DNA of 64,000 nucleotides. It comes from Alteromonas marina. GTDB taxonomy: Bacteria > Pseudomonadota > Gammaproteobacteria > Enterobacterales > Alteromonadaceae. The notes beneath the pieces are model-generated. The model saw nothing but the letters and a program-made list of their open reading frames with translations, did no database searches and was not told the DNA's origin. Position numbers and translations under genes: made by a program. This document shows positions 27,595-40,376 of the stretch, piece after piece. Position 1 is the stretch's first letter. Each line of letters opens with the position of its first letter. Where the stretch lies: positions 48,022 through 112,021 of the forward strand of contig NZ_JWLW01000019.1 of the NCBI RefSeq assembly GCF_000808575.1. Direction: 5' to 3'.

Positions 27595-28656
27595 CTATTC
27601 GACGACTCTGTTGCGCCCCGCATTTTTAGCTTTGTAAAGGTTGTCATCGGCCTGCTTCAAACAAGCGTGCAAGTTTGTATCAGTAAGCGCTGTGGCTACA
27701 CCAAAGCTTGCGGTTATCGAGTGATTCACATCACCCTCTACAAACGGATTAGCTTCAACCACCTTCCTTATTTTTTCCGCTAATTTTACCGCTTGGCTCA
27801 ACGTCGCATGAGGGAATAGGACCAAAAACTCTTCACCACCGGTTCTTGCCACCACGTCAGTAGTTCTTACTGCTTCTTTCATTAGGCGAGTGATGTGTAT
27901 AAGCACTTCGTCACCTATATCGTGGCCATAGGTATCGTTGATTGTTTTGAAATGGTCAATATCTACCACCACCGCACTTAAAGGGAAATGAGCACCGGGA
28001 TCTTGCATTGCGCGTTCAAAAAAAACAGCTTCAAGAAACCGCCGGTTGGGAAGTTTTGTAAGTGGATCGGTATTAGCCTGACGCATGCGCTCTAAATTTT
28101 CACGCAGCATTTCTTTTCTGCTTTGATGCCAGAAATTTTCACCTATAAAGGCGACGCAAATGAAACTGAACGTGGCGATTAGGAAACGGGAAACATGTTC
28201 TGCTGGGTACTCTGCTACTATTTTTTCTTGATTGTAGAGCATAAAAATAGTGATACCCAGAGTTACTGCCACGTAAACCATCGCGGGCTTAAAACGCACA
28301 ACAATTATCTGAATAAAAAGCAGGGGAAAGATAAAATAAAGCCCGGTGTTATTGAGGCCGCCGGTGTAAACCAAGCCGTTTATGGTAAATGCTACCACTA
28401 AGCCTGCAAGATAAAAGAAGACATCAACGCGAGGGAACATATGGGATAACGCCACATTGGCGTACACAAAAGCAGCTGACCCCGCCAGCGTTCCTACGAG
28501 CAATGGGTTGTTTGTGCCCATGTTGATCCACGCCATAAACGCCATAATGGTGCCACCAACATAGGATATGAAATATAGCGTTAAGCGCCTTCGTTTTGCT
28601 TCCGCTTCATCTTGTTGAGCACTTCTAAGTAATTGACGCAACGACGAACTGTCCAT
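27595..28656 (-). CDS. Membrane-bound diguanylate cyclase (GGDEF)
   Basis: A 353-residue protein with about six hydrophobic segments in the first 190 residues and a C-terminal GGDEF domain. The active-site motif is GGEEF (RTGGEEFLVLF), and an RxxD inhibitory site (RTTD) lies exactly five residues before it, so it should be an active c-di-GMP synthase with product feedback. The N-terminal sensor is not one I can name; it has no periplasmic domain of any size. It stands alone, divergent from hemC. Confidence 0.92.
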   Translation of the reverse strand: MDSSSLRQLLRSAQQDEAEAKRRRLTLYFISYVGGTIMAFMAWINMGTNNPLLVGTLAGSAAFVYANVALSHMFPRVDVFFYLAGLVVAFTINGLVYTGGLNNTGLYFIFPLLFIQIIVVRFKPAMVYVAVTLGITIFMLYNQEKIVAEYPAEHVSRFLIATFSFICVAFIGENFWHQSRKEMLRENLERMRQANTDPLTKLPNRRFLEAVFFERAMQDPGAHFPLSAVVVDIDHFKTINDTYGHDIGDEVLIHITRLMKEAVRTTDVVARTGGEEFLVLFPHATLSQAVKLAEKIRKVVEANPFVEGDVNHSITASFGVATALTDTNLHACLKQADDNLYKAKNAGRNRVVE

Positions 28657-28852
28657 AAAAAGACTTATCTCCGCATTTAAAACTAATTAACCATTATTCC
28701 TTTCAGCATAGACTGAATGTTCAATAATAACCAAGGAGAAAACTGCGCCTAATTTCAAACATTAATACAGAAAATGCGTATACTACGGGGTATATCGTAT
28801 GACGTTATGTGATACTTCGTTTTAGTTTCTTTTTATATAGTTTGGAATAGCC

Positions 28853-29791
28853 ATGAGTCACCTCAACACTACCCGCACCGTTCGAATTGCTACTAGAAAA
28901 AGTGCTTTAGCGCTTTGGCAAGCAGAGTATGTGAAGGCAAAATTGTTGGAGCATTATCCGTCAATGACCGTTGAGCTTGTGCCTATGAGCACGCAGGGCG
29001 ACAAAATTTTAGATACACCTCTGGCGAAAATTGGTGGTAAAGGACTTTTCATAAAAGAGCTTGAAATTGCCATGCTTGAAGGCCGTGCCGATATTGCCGT
29101 GCACTCTATGAAAGACGTACCCGTTGAATTTCCTGAAGGTTTTGGCCTTCACGCTATTTGTGAGCGAGAAAACCCGTTCGACGCTTTTGTTTCAAATAAC
29201 CACGACAGTTTAGATGACCTACCCCAGGGCGCAGTGGTAGGTACGTCTAGCCTTCGCAGGCAGTGCCAAATTCGCAAGTATCGCCCTGACCTTATCATCA
29301 AGGACCTGCGCGGAAACGTGAATACTCGCCTAGCCAAGCTAGACGCAGGTGAGTACGACGCTATTATCTTAGCTTCTGCTGGCCTTATTCGCCTTGAAAT
29401 GGAATCTCGTATTCGCATGCCGTTACCTGCTGATATTTCACTACCCGCCGTTGGACAAGGTGCCGTAGGTATTGAGTGCCGTAACGAAGATGAAGAGCTT
29501 ATTAAATTGCTACAGGCGCTGAACCATACAGACACCAATACACGCGTTACTGCAGAACGCGCCATGAACGAGAGATTGGAAGGCGGCTGCCAAGTACCTA
29601 TTGGTAGCTTTGCCACACTTGATGGCGACGTACTAACCTTAACTGGTATGGTTGGCAAACCAGATGGCTCTGAACTGTTGTTTGCGTCAGCTACAGCGTC
29701 ACGCGAAAAAGCGACGGATATAGGCATTGAAGTGGCTGAAGCGCTTTTAGCGCAAGGTGCTGGGGAAATCCTTAAAGCACTTTATAACTAA
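28853..29791 (+). CDS. hemC: Porphobilinogen deaminase
   Basis: A 312-residue enzyme that joins four porphobilinogens to hydroxymethylbilane. The dipyrromethane cofactor cysteine lies in [12 protein letters not shown] (about residue 243), and the substrate-binding segments [13 protein letters not shown] and [10 protein letters not shown] are intact. It is the first gene of hemC-hemD-hemX-hemY. The promoter must lie in the 196 bases shared with the divergent cyclase gene; the ribosome site is weak. Confidence 0.97.
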   Translation: MSHLNTTRTVRIATRKSALALWQAEYVKAKLLEHYPSMTVELVPMSTQGDKILDTPLAKIGGKGLFIKELEIAMLEGRADIAVHSMKDVPVEFPEGFGLHAICERENPFDAFVSNNHDSLDDLPQGAVVGTSSLRRQCQIRKYRPDLIIKDLRGNVNTRLAKLDAGEYDAIILASAGLIRLEMESRIRMPLPADISLPAVGQGAVGIECRNEDEELIKLLQALNHTDTNTRVTAERAMNERLEGGCQVPIGSFATLDGDVLTLTGMVGKPDGSELLFASATASREKATDIGIEVAEALLAQGAGEILKALYN

Positions 29792-29809
29792 GTTATATTT
29801 AATAGAAGC

Positions 29810-29837
29810 GCGCATTTCTATGCCCATAGAAATGCGC
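29810..29837 (+). other. Intercistronic hairpin between hemC and hemD
   Basis: A perfect 13-bp stem (GCGCATTTCTATG / CATAGAAATGCGC) with a 2-base loop, 19 bases after the hemC stop and 10 before the hemD ribosome site. No T-tract follows, so it is not a normal terminator. It could be an RNA-processing or mRNA-stability element separating hemC from the rest of the operon. Confidence 0.6.
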
Positions 29838-29859
29838 AGCAAACTTAAAAGGATGAGAG

Positions 29860-30600
29860 TTGGATCAAATGCTTCTTTTTACGCGTCCACTGCCAAAGTT
29901 GAAAGCGAGTGCTTCGGCTTTCGAACAAGCAGGCATTAATGCGGTAGGGGTAGCCACTTCTGACATTATTAAAATCTCTTCAGAACAAAAAGCCGCTGCA
30001 GACTATTTAGCGTCCAATAGTGTAAACGCAATTATCGTTACCAGCGTATACGCCGTTGAGCCTGTTATTTCAGGGCTGCGCGAATCAGCCTCTCCCTTGC
30101 CTCTTATTGTTGCCGTTGGCGATGCCACCGCAAGAAAATTACAAGCCGGACTTGAAGCTCTGCCATCCGTGCAAATAGTCACACCAAAGAACCATACGTC
30201 CGAAGGTATACTGGCAATGCATCAGCTTAATGAGGCAAACTGTCAGCATGTCGTTATTATTAAAGGTGAAGGTGGGCGAGACGCCATCGCAAAAGGATTA
30301 GACGAAAAAGGTACTTTAGTAAATAGCTTTTGCGTTTATAAAAGGGAGCAACTTGTACGCCCAATTTACACAAAACGGTGGAAAATGGGCGAAGTTAGCG
30401 GCATTATCGCTACAAGCGAAGCAATGGCACTGCAACTGATAGAACAATTTGGTCATGCGCTATTAACCTTTAAATGGTTAACAGTGAGTGATCGCATCGC
30501 CCTAACCCTTAACAGCAAAGGCGTTAAGGAAGTAGCGGTTTGTCAGCGAGCCACCGACCAGGCACTCATCGCCTGGGTAAAGGATAACTGGGAGTATTGA
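29860..30600 (+). CDS. hemD: Uroporphyrinogen-III synthase
   Basis: A 246-residue protein of the HemD family, which cyclises and inverts ring D of hydroxymethylbilane. Sequence conservation in this family is low; support comes from the opening LLFTRPLPK, the ITSVYAVEPV and IIKGEGGRD segments, family length and its place after hemC. The start is TTG at 29860 with AAAGGA six bases upstream; the first ATG three codons later is too far from that site. It ends one base before hemX begins. Confidence 0.93.
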   Translation: MDQMLLFTRPLPKLKASASAFEQAGINAVGVATSDIIKISSEQKAAADYLASNSVNAIIVTSVYAVEPVISGLRESASPLPLIVAVGDATARKLQAGLEALPSVQIVTPKNHTSEGILAMHQLNEANCQHVVIIKGEGGRDAIAKGLDEKGTLVNSFCVYKREQLVRPIYTKRWKMGEVSGIIATSEAMALQLIEQFGHALLTFKWLTVSDRIALTLNSKGVKEVAVCQRATDQALIAWVKDNWEY

Positions 30601-31773
30601 ATGGCCAACAATAATGAAAATAGCCCACAAAAAGAGGAACTCGTAAAAGTGGATGCTGAAAAAGAAGTAATTGAGTCTTCTGCCACGCAGAGCGAATCGA
30701 CTGAATCTGGCGCTAAGCAAAAGAAATCATCAGGCAATGGTCTGTTGTGGTTCGTCGTAATCATCTTATTCTTGGCCGTGTTAGGTATGGCTGGCGCAGG
30801 TTACTGGTATTATATGCAGCAGCAATCGGCCAGCGCAGATTCCGCCAACGCACAGCAAAGCAACACCGCAAAGTTAAACAGTATTGAGCGCGAGCGTGCT
30901 GACATTTTAGCGTCGCTAGAAGCAATGTCGCGAACGAACAAAGCACTGCAAAGCACGGTATCCGAGCTTAAAACACAAAATGAAAAGCTTAGCCTTCAAG
31001 CAGAATCTACGCTTCAACAGTTAAACAATATGGAAGGTCGCCGCCCTGCCGACTGGTTAATTGCTGAAGCTGATTACTTGGTACGCATGGCGGGTAGAAA
31101 ACTTTGGCTGGAAAACGATGTTCGCACAGCAATTTTACTGCTAGTTAATGCGGATAAACGCTTAAAGTCGTTGGCCGACCCATCGGTGCTGCCCGTTCGC
31201 GCTACACTAGCTGAAGATATTCAAACCCTTCAACAGCTAAACCCTGTGTCGCAAAGCTCAGTAGCGCTGGCCCTTACCGGCATGATTGCGCAAATTGATA
31301 GGCTTCCCCTTGATACTTTCGAGAAGCCTGAAGACGCCAATGCAGAAGACACGACCTTGTCAGAGTCGGCTGACGACTGGCAGGAAAACTTAGCAAAAGT
31401 ATGGCGCTCATTGGTTAACGACTTTCTTACGGTTAAAACCATTGAGGGTCCTGTAGAGCCCGTGCTTTCATTAGAAGCACAGTTTCTAGCGAAAGAGCAG
31501 CTTCGCCTGCAGCTTATGCACGCGCAAACCGCGGCGCTTCAAGGTGATGCTGGCCTTTACAGCCAATCACTTCAATATGCTCAAACGTTAATTATTGAAA
31601 AGTTCGACACAGAAAAAAGCCAGGTAACGGGTTTTGTAGATGCACTACAAAACCTCATTGCTACCGATGTATCGCGCCCAATACCTACAGAGCTAGCGTC
31701 ACAAAAACCGCTAGAGCGTCTATTGGATAGCCGCGTTAAACAGGTGTTCGGACAAGGAGCAAGTGCACTATGA
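30601..31773 (+). CDS. hemX: HemX-like membrane protein of the heme operon
   Basis: A 390-residue protein of the HemX family (often labelled uroporphyrin-III C-methyltransferase, though it lacks a methyltransferase fold). It has a charged Ser/Glu-rich cytoplasmic N-terminus, one transmembrane helix (about residues 50-70), a coiled-coil (about 85-145) and a large periplasmic helical domain. It follows hemD without a gap and overlaps hemY by four bases. Its exact biochemical role is not settled. Confidence 0.9.
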   Translation: MANNNENSPQKEELVKVDAEKEVIESSATQSESTESGAKQKKSSGNGLLWFVVIILFLAVLGMAGAGYWYYMQQQSASADSANAQQSNTAKLNSIERERADILASLEAMSRTNKALQSTVSELKTQNEKLSLQAESTLQQLNNMEGRRPADWLIAEADYLVRMAGRKLWLENDVRTAILLLVNADKRLKSLADPSVLPVRATLAEDIQTLQQLNPVSQSSVALALTGMIAQIDRLPLDTFEKPEDANAEDTTLSESADDWQENLAKVWRSLVNDFLTVKTIEGPVEPVLSLEAQFLAKEQLRLQLMHAQTAALQGDAGLYSQSLQYAQTLIIEKFDTEKSQVTGFVDALQNLIATDVSRPIPTELASQKPLERLLDSRVKQVFGQGASAL

Positions 31774-32945
31774 AATGGTTAGCTATTGCCCTTGCGGTAT
31801 TAGCCGCATTCGTTGTTGCACTCATTGTTGGCCCGATGTTGCTAGGCGATAAGGGCTACGTACTGATATCACTAGGTAACTCCGCTGTTGAAATGACGGT
31901 GATCAGCTTTTGTATTTTAGTGATAGGTGCCGTCATTGCCTGGTACGTACTATCTCGACTTGTATTGTGGGCGTTAAGCTTGATCACAGGTTCACATAAA
32001 TGGTTCGGCACTTTGGGTAAGCGCAAACGTAAGCGTGCGTTTTACGACGGCTTACACGCAATGGCTGCAGGTGATTTTGATACGGCGCAAAAAGCCTTAG
32101 GCAAAACCACCAACGGCGATTTCGAAGGCGTTAACTATTTGGCGTCAGCGCAAATTGCTTTTGCCAATAACGATTTAGCCAAAGCCCGTTATTTCCTTGT
32201 TCAGGCAACTGATTTTCCAAAAGCAAAAGTAGCCGCAATGGTCATGCACGCGCGTATTGATATGGTTGAAGAAAAATACGATGCGGCACTAGAGAAACTT
32301 AACGAGCTTGACGAGCAAGAGCGCGAGAACAAGCAGGTTGTGCAGTTGAAAGCGCAAATTCTTGCCAAGTTAGGTAAGTGGCAAGTACTTCAGGAGAATT
32401 TGTCAGGCTGGCGTAAAGCACTGCCCAAAGCAGACTACACTACATGGAGCCAGCGCATCGCCAAAGGTAAGTTTGCCGAAATTGCCAGCAAACAAGGCGC
32501 TGTCGAGCTTAAATCGTATTGGGAAACCCTACCTCGTAAGCTTCGTCACGACGATGCTTACCGCGCGGCCTACATTCAACAGTTGCTTGACCAAGGTATG
32601 CATGCCGACGCACAGAATTTGCTAGTTGAATGGCAAAAACGTGGCCCGAATAGCGCCCTGTTTCCGCTGTTCACGCAGCTTAATATTCCTGATGCATCGC
32701 CATCACTACGACTGCTTGAAAGCTGGATAAAGCAAGACGAAGAAAACGTGTCGCTATATTCCACACTAGGCCAAGTTGCGTTCAATTCCGGCGATGATGT
32801 GTTGGCAGAAAAAGCCCTGCTTAAAGCCACTAAAATGAAGTCGCGCAAAGAAGACTTATTGCTGCTGTCTGCAATTAGCGAACGCAAGCACGACACAGCC
32901 ACTGCACTTCAGCTTTACAAGGAAGGTCAGCAGCTAGCCAGCTAG
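31770..32945 (+). CDS. hemY: HemY-like TPR membrane protein
   Basis: A 391-residue gammaproteobacterial HemY (not the Gram-positive protoporphyrinogen oxidase of the same name). Two N-terminal transmembrane helices (about 3-25 and 42-65) precede a domain of TPR-like helical repeats, which usually bind protein partners. Its ATG overlaps the hemX stop. It ends the operon, followed by the hairpin at 33018-33052. Confidence 0.9.
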   Translation: MKWLAIALAVLAAFVVALIVGPMLLGDKGYVLISLGNSAVEMTVISFCILVIGAVIAWYVLSRLVLWALSLITGSHKWFGTLGKRKRKRAFYDGLHAMAAGDFDTAQKALGKTTNGDFEGVNYLASAQIAFANNDLAKARYFLVQATDFPKAKVAAMVMHARIDMVEEKYDAALEKLNELDEQERENKQVVQLKAQILAKLGKWQVLQENLSGWRKALPKADYTTWSQRIAKGKFAEIASKQGAVELKSYWETLPRKLRHDDAYRAAYIQQLLDQGMHADAQNLLVEWQKRGPNSALFPLFTQLNIPDASPSLRLLESWIKQDEENVSLYSTLGQVAFNSGDDVLAEKALLKATKMKSRKEDLLLLSAISERKHDTATALQLYKEGQQLAS

Positions 32946-33017
32946 ATGAATATTCATTTAGCTTTCTGGTAGTACTTGTATTACCCGTAAAATTGAAGAT
33001 ATAGTAAAAAGGAATTC

Positions 33018-33052
33018 TCAATTCGGGTTGTTTCAACCACAACCCGAATTGA
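33018..33052 (+). terminator. Hairpin after hemY
   Basis: A 14-bp perfect stem built on TCAATTCGGGTTGT and its complement with a 7-base loop. The following bases (CTTAAACAAC) lack a real T-tract, so termination may be partial or Rho-assisted. It separates hemY from the TPP riboswitch. Confidence 0.55.
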
Positions 33053-33064
33053 CTTAAACAACTT

Positions 33065-33156
33065 GTCGGAGTGCTTCACTGGTAACCCAGTAAGCTGAGA
33101 CCGCGAAAGTGGGATCCGTAGAACCTGATCAGGCTAATACCTGCGAAGGGAACAAG
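33065..33156 (+). ncRNA. TPP riboswitch (THI element) upstream of thiC
   Basis: The aptamer shows all conserved THI-box parts in order: the GGAGTGC strand, the CTGAGA core at about 33094, the GGATCCG segment, and the ACCTGATCAGGCTAATACCTGCGAAGGGAAC part at 33123-33154. Binding of thiamine pyrophosphate should lower expression of the thiC-thiH operon. The start codon of thiC is 287 bases away, so the expression platform lies in the long leader. Confidence 0.97.
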
Positions 33157-36976
<3,820 letters not shown>

Positions 36977-36984
<8 letters not shown>

Positions 36985-37822
36985 TCAATCAACACATAGT
37001 ACCGCGACTGACTCAGTCAATAACGCCAGAGGTCCAGTTAATCCCGCTAATGGCTTCGCTAACCGCCAGCTTGAACATCAAGATATACAGCGTTACAGCA
37101 GGCAGCTCTTGCTCGACTGTGTCGACCACGCCGGCCAGCTTAATTTGGCAAACGCACACGCTCTGGTTGTGGGGCTAGGCGGCCTAGGCAGCTTAACCGC
37201 CCGCTATCTAGCTGGCGCAGGTGTTGGCAATATTACATTGATAGATGGCGATACTGTCGATATCAGTAATTTGCAGCGCCAGGTTAGCTACAATGAAATG
37301 CACTTAGGCGAGCTTAAAGCCAAGTCGCTTTATAACGAACTTCGCAAAGTTAACTCTCACTTAAACATCCAATTTAAAAGCCTTTTTGCCGATAGTAACA
37401 ACTTACCAACTTTAATTTCGTCAGCGACTTGCGTACTGGATTGCACCGACAACATGACGGTAAGGCGCCAGATTAATGCAGCGACCTACCGTGCATCTAT
37501 TCCGCTTTTTATTGCGGCTGCTAGCGGGCTTACATGGCAAGCACTGAACTTGCCGCAAAACTCAAACTCCTGTGGTTGTTACGAGTGCCTAGTGAACAGG
37601 ATTTCCGTGCGTGAAGACTGCATGAGCAAAGGCGTACTTGGCCCCGTTGTTGGTATGGCTGCTTGTCATCAGGCAACGCAAGCTTTGTTGTTTTTAGCAA
37701 AAGGATTCGACGCAGACATTAAATGGGGACACTACCTAACTGGGAATGCAGGCCTTGGGTCGCTACAAAGCTTTGCGCTACCCCCCTCTTCTACTTGCGA
37801 GGTTTGCAATGACGCAAATTAA
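36977..37822 (+). CDS. thiF: ThiS adenylyltransferase ThiF (HesA/MoeB family)
   Basis: An E1-like enzyme of about 281 residues that adenylates the C-terminus of ThiS. The ATP loop is GLGGLGSLTARYLAGAGVG; DGDTVDISNLQRQ binds Mg-ATP and the zinc cysteines are in CGCYEC and CEVCN. The frame is open further into thiDE, but an AGGAGG at 36965-36970 points to TTG 36977 as the start, eight bases before the thiDE stop ends. It overlaps thiS by 14 bases. Confidence 0.92.
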
Positions 37823-38018
37823 AGTGAACGTAAACAATCAACCTATGAACGTGATCTCGCCTATTTCACTTAGCGAGTTAATCGCCCTTAAAAAATTGAA
37901 TGACGACGGTACCGCCATTGCTAGAAATGCCGCCATAGTGAGTAAAACAGAATGGTCGACCACTTATCTTAAAGATAATGACACCGTTGATATCTTCACC
38001 CTAGTTGCAGGAGGCTAG
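37809..38018 (+). CDS. thiS: Sulfur carrier protein ThiS
   Basis: A 69-residue ubiquitin-like protein ending in the required Gly-Gly (FTLVAGG). The C-terminal glycine is adenylated by ThiF and then carries the thiocarboxylate sulfur used by ThiG. The ATG at 37809 lies inside the end of thiF; a longer frame upstream is only the shadow of thiF. Confidence 0.95.
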   Translation: MTQIKVNVNNQPMNVISPISLSELIALKKLNDDGTAIARNAAIVSKTEWSTTYLKDNDTVDIFTLVAGG

Positions 38019-38019
38019 T

Positions 38020-38790
38020 ATGCTAACGCTTGCAAACCACACTTTTTCATCACGCCTTTTAACCGGTACAGGAAAGTTCAGCAACGCCGTCACTATGAAA
38101 GACGCGGTGGCAGCTGCACAAAGTAACATTGTTACCCTGGCAATGAAGCGCGTAGCGATGAATAGCGCGCAAGACGATACGCTAAAGGCACTTCGAGAAT
38201 TAGGGGTTACCCTGCTGCCTAATACGTCGGGGGCGAAAAATGCCCAGGAAGCCATATTTGCAGCAGAGCTTTCTTATGAAGCGCTAGGTAGCCCATGGAT
38301 AAAACTTGAAATTCACCCTGACCAGCGCTATTTGCTGCCCGACCCTATAGAAACGCTTCAGGCCGCCGAGACCTTGGTAAAAAAAGGCTTTCACGTACTA
38401 CCCTACTGCGGGGCAGACCCTGTTTTGTGTAAACGCTTAGAAGAAGTAGGCTGCGCCGCTGTTATGCCGTTAGGTGCTCCCATAGGCAGTAATCAGGGCT
38501 TACAAACTAAGCCTTTTTTGCAGATTATTGTGGAGCAATCGACTATTCCAGTCATTGTCGATGCGGGTATCGGCAAACCCAGTGAAGCCATGGCGGCAAT
38601 GGAAATGGGCGTAGATGCGGTGTTGGTGAATACAGCTATTGCCACTGCCCAAAACCCTGTTGCCATGGCAACGGCCTTTGCAAATGCTGTGGAAACAGGC
38701 CGAAAAGCGTTTGAAGCAGGGCTTGGTGCTACCAGCAACTTTGCGCAGGCCTCTAGTCCGCTTACTGCCTTTTTGGAGCCAACGGTATGA
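38020..38790 (+). CDS. thiG: Thiazole synthase ThiG
   Basis: A 256-residue TIM-barrel enzyme that builds the thiazole phosphate from 1-deoxy-xylulose 5-phosphate, dehydroglycine and ThiS thiocarboxylate. The catalytic lysine is in WIKLEIHPD, with [10 protein letters not shown] and [10 protein letters not shown] forming the phosphate site. The ATG at 38020 has AGGAGG seven bases upstream; an upstream start at 38005 is inside thiS and is rejected. It overlaps thiH by four bases. Confidence 0.96.
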   Translation: MLTLANHTFSSRLLTGTGKFSNAVTMKDAVAAAQSNIVTLAMKRVAMNSAQDDTLKALRELGVTLLPNTSGAKNAQEAIFAAELSYEALGSPWIKLEIHPDQRYLLPDPIETLQAAETLVKKGFHVLPYCGADPVLCKRLEEVGCAAVMPLGAPIGSNQGLQTKPFLQIIVEQSTIPVIVDAGIGKPSEAMAAMEMGVDAVLVNTAIATAQNPVAMATAFANAVETGRKAFEAGLGATSNFAQASSPLTAFLEPTV

Positions 38791-39914
38791 AGGTAGCACA
38801 GGCACTAATGCAGCAAGACTTAACTCATCTAGCTATGTCAATTAACAGTAAAACCGCGAGTGATGTTGAGCGAGCATTAGGTAAAGAATCACTTTCACTT
38901 GATGACTTTATGGCGCTTATCTCGCCAGCCGGCTCACATTACTTGGAAGCCATGGCAAGTCGCGCGCAGGCACTAACCCGCCACCGGTTTGGCAATACCA
39001 TGCAGCTATTTGTGCCTTTGTACCTGTCGAACCTGTGTGCCAACGAATGTACTTATTGCGGCTTTACCATGAGTAATAAAATAAAGCGCAAGACCCTATC
39101 TATAAGTGAAGCGCTCACTGAAATTGAAGCTATTAAAGGTATGGGCTTTTCTCAGGTGTTGCTGGTAACTGGCGAACACGAGACTAAAGTGGGCATGGAT
39201 TATTTCGAACAAGCCCTTAGCGCCATTCGCGACAAGATAAGCTACCTTATGATGGAGGTGCAGCCGCTAAAAAGGGAACAGTACCAAACGTTAAAACATC
39301 TAGGGTTAGATGCCGTGCTGGTATACCAAGAAACCTATTCGCCCCAACAGTACGCCAGCTACCATACCCGGGGTAAGAAACAGGATTTTTTATGGCGATT
39401 AGAAGCCAGCGACCGCATAGGGCAAGCGGGTATCGATAAAATAGGTATTGGTGCGCTACTAGGTTTAGGTGACTGGCGGGTTGATAGTGCGATGACCGCC
39501 CTTCACGGCAAACTAATCCAGCAGTACTATTGGCAAAGCCGTGTATCTATTGCCTTTCCGCGTCTTAGAAGCTGTGAAGGTAATAGCACTGGCGGCAACG
39601 TTCTTACCAATAACAAACTACCTAACGAGCGAGATCTGCTGCAGCTGATATGTGCTCACCGCTTGTTTAATCCGCAAGCAGAATTATCCCTGTCCACCCG
39701 CGAGTCGGCAGTATTTAGGGACGGCGTGATGCCGCTGGGTATCACATCGATGAGTGCTGCGTCGCAAACTCAACCTGGCGGATACAGCAAACCCTCACAG
39801 GCATTAAATCAGTTTGATATTGATGATAATCGCTCTGTACCAGAAGTGATAAACGCGATGGCAAGGCAAGGATTAGAACCTGTTTGGAAGGATTGGATGC
39901 AATTTAGGCTCTAG
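38787..39914 (+). CDS. thiH: 2-iminoacetate synthase ThiH
   Basis: A 375-residue radical-SAM enzyme that cleaves tyrosine to dehydroglycine for ThiG. The cluster motif CxxxCxxC is CANECTYC near residue 85. Use of ThiH rather than ThiO is the anaerobe/facultative type found in enterobacteria. It is the last gene of the thi operon. Confidence 0.96.
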   Translation: MKVAQALMQQDLTHLAMSINSKTASDVERALGKESLSLDDFMALISPAGSHYLEAMASRAQALTRHRFGNTMQLFVPLYLSNLCANECTYCGFTMSNKIKRKTLSISEALTEIEAIKGMGFSQVLLVTGEHETKVGMDYFEQALSAIRDKISYLMMEVQPLKREQYQTLKHLGLDAVLVYQETYSPQQYASYHTRGKKQDFLWRLEASDRIGQAGIDKIGIGALLGLGDWRVDSAMTALHGKLIQQYYWQSRVSIAFPRLRSCEGNSTGGNVLTNNKLPNERDLLQLICAHRLFNPQAELSLSTRESAVFRDGVMPLGITSMSAASQTQPGGYSKPSQALNQFDIDDNRSVPEVINAMARQGLEPVWKDWMQFRL

Positions 39915-39967
39915 CCGACAAAACATCCGAACCAGGATAGCAATATTTATCCTGTGCTACGCCGTAT

Positions 39968-40126
39968 TTATCTCGCATACTTTCGCTTTAAATCGACAAT
40001 AGTCTTGCGCTCATTGGTTTTCTTTAACTCTAAACCTTCGTAACTAAGACTTACTTCGTAGTTTTGAATATTAGGAGAAAACCTCTCTTTCCGGTGGTTA
40101 CTATTTTTTGAAACAGTATGTGCCAT
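39968..40126 (-). CDS. Small basic protein, 52 residues, unknown
   Basis: An open frame with an excellent Shine-Dalgarno (AGGAGG, seven bases before the ATG at 40126), running to TAA at 39968. The product is hydrophilic and rich in Lys, Arg, Asn and Ser, starting MAHTVSKNSNHRKERF, with no Cys and no membrane segment. I know no family for it. It lies alone on the minus strand between thiH and the thrE promoter, in a region otherwise without a gene; the initiation site is the main support. Confidence 0.55.
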   Translation of the reverse strand: MAHTVSKNSNHRKERFSPNIQNYEVSLSYEGLELKKTNERKTIVDLKRKYAR

Positions 40127-40228
40127 ATACACCTCCTATAACTAACAACTCTACCTCGTTAGAGTATAAATAGCTATATTGGGTTTGATTCCAAGCCTTT
40201 AGTTTGAGAAAGAACATTAGTTTTTTTA

Positions 40229-40288
40229 AGGCAAAATAAATAAAAAATTTGTTTTGCTTTCGCGTAAAACCCTCCGTAGAATCCGCCC
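40229..40288 (+). promoter_or_regulatory. rRNA/tRNA-style promoter with UP-like element and GC-rich discriminator
   Basis: A -35 box TTGCTT (40254-40259) and a -10 box TAGAAT (40277-40282) are separated by exactly 17 bases. The discriminator is CCGCCC, typical of stringently controlled stable-RNA promoters. An A-rich stretch at 40229-40252 resembles an UP element. Transcription would start near 40289 and hit the terminator at 40296 almost at once, before reaching the exporter gene. Confidence 0.55.
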
Positions 40289-40295
40289 AAATTTT

Positions 40296-40329
40296 AGCCA
40301 GACACTTTATCTATGCGTCTGGCTTTTTT
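40296..40329 (+). terminator. Terminator/attenuator in the thrE leader
   Basis: An 8-bp perfect stem (AGCCAGAC / GTCTGGCT) with a 13-base loop is followed by six or more T residues. It lies just after the predicted start site and 48 bases before the thrE start codon, so it either attenuates thrE or ends a very short RNA. Confidence 0.75.
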
Positions 40330-40376
40330 GTCTTATTTATCTCATATTAAAGTTATCAAAACTTAAGGGCAGTGCG

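Noticed and set aside
29149..29727. 192-residue open frame opposite hemC
   Set aside because: It is the antisense shadow of a certain gene, low-complexity Ser/Arg-rich, with no ribosome site.
40254..40376. N-terminal extension of the ThrE-type exporter
   Set aside because: This stretch contains a -10 box, GC-rich discriminator and a terminator, so it is leader DNA rather than coding.
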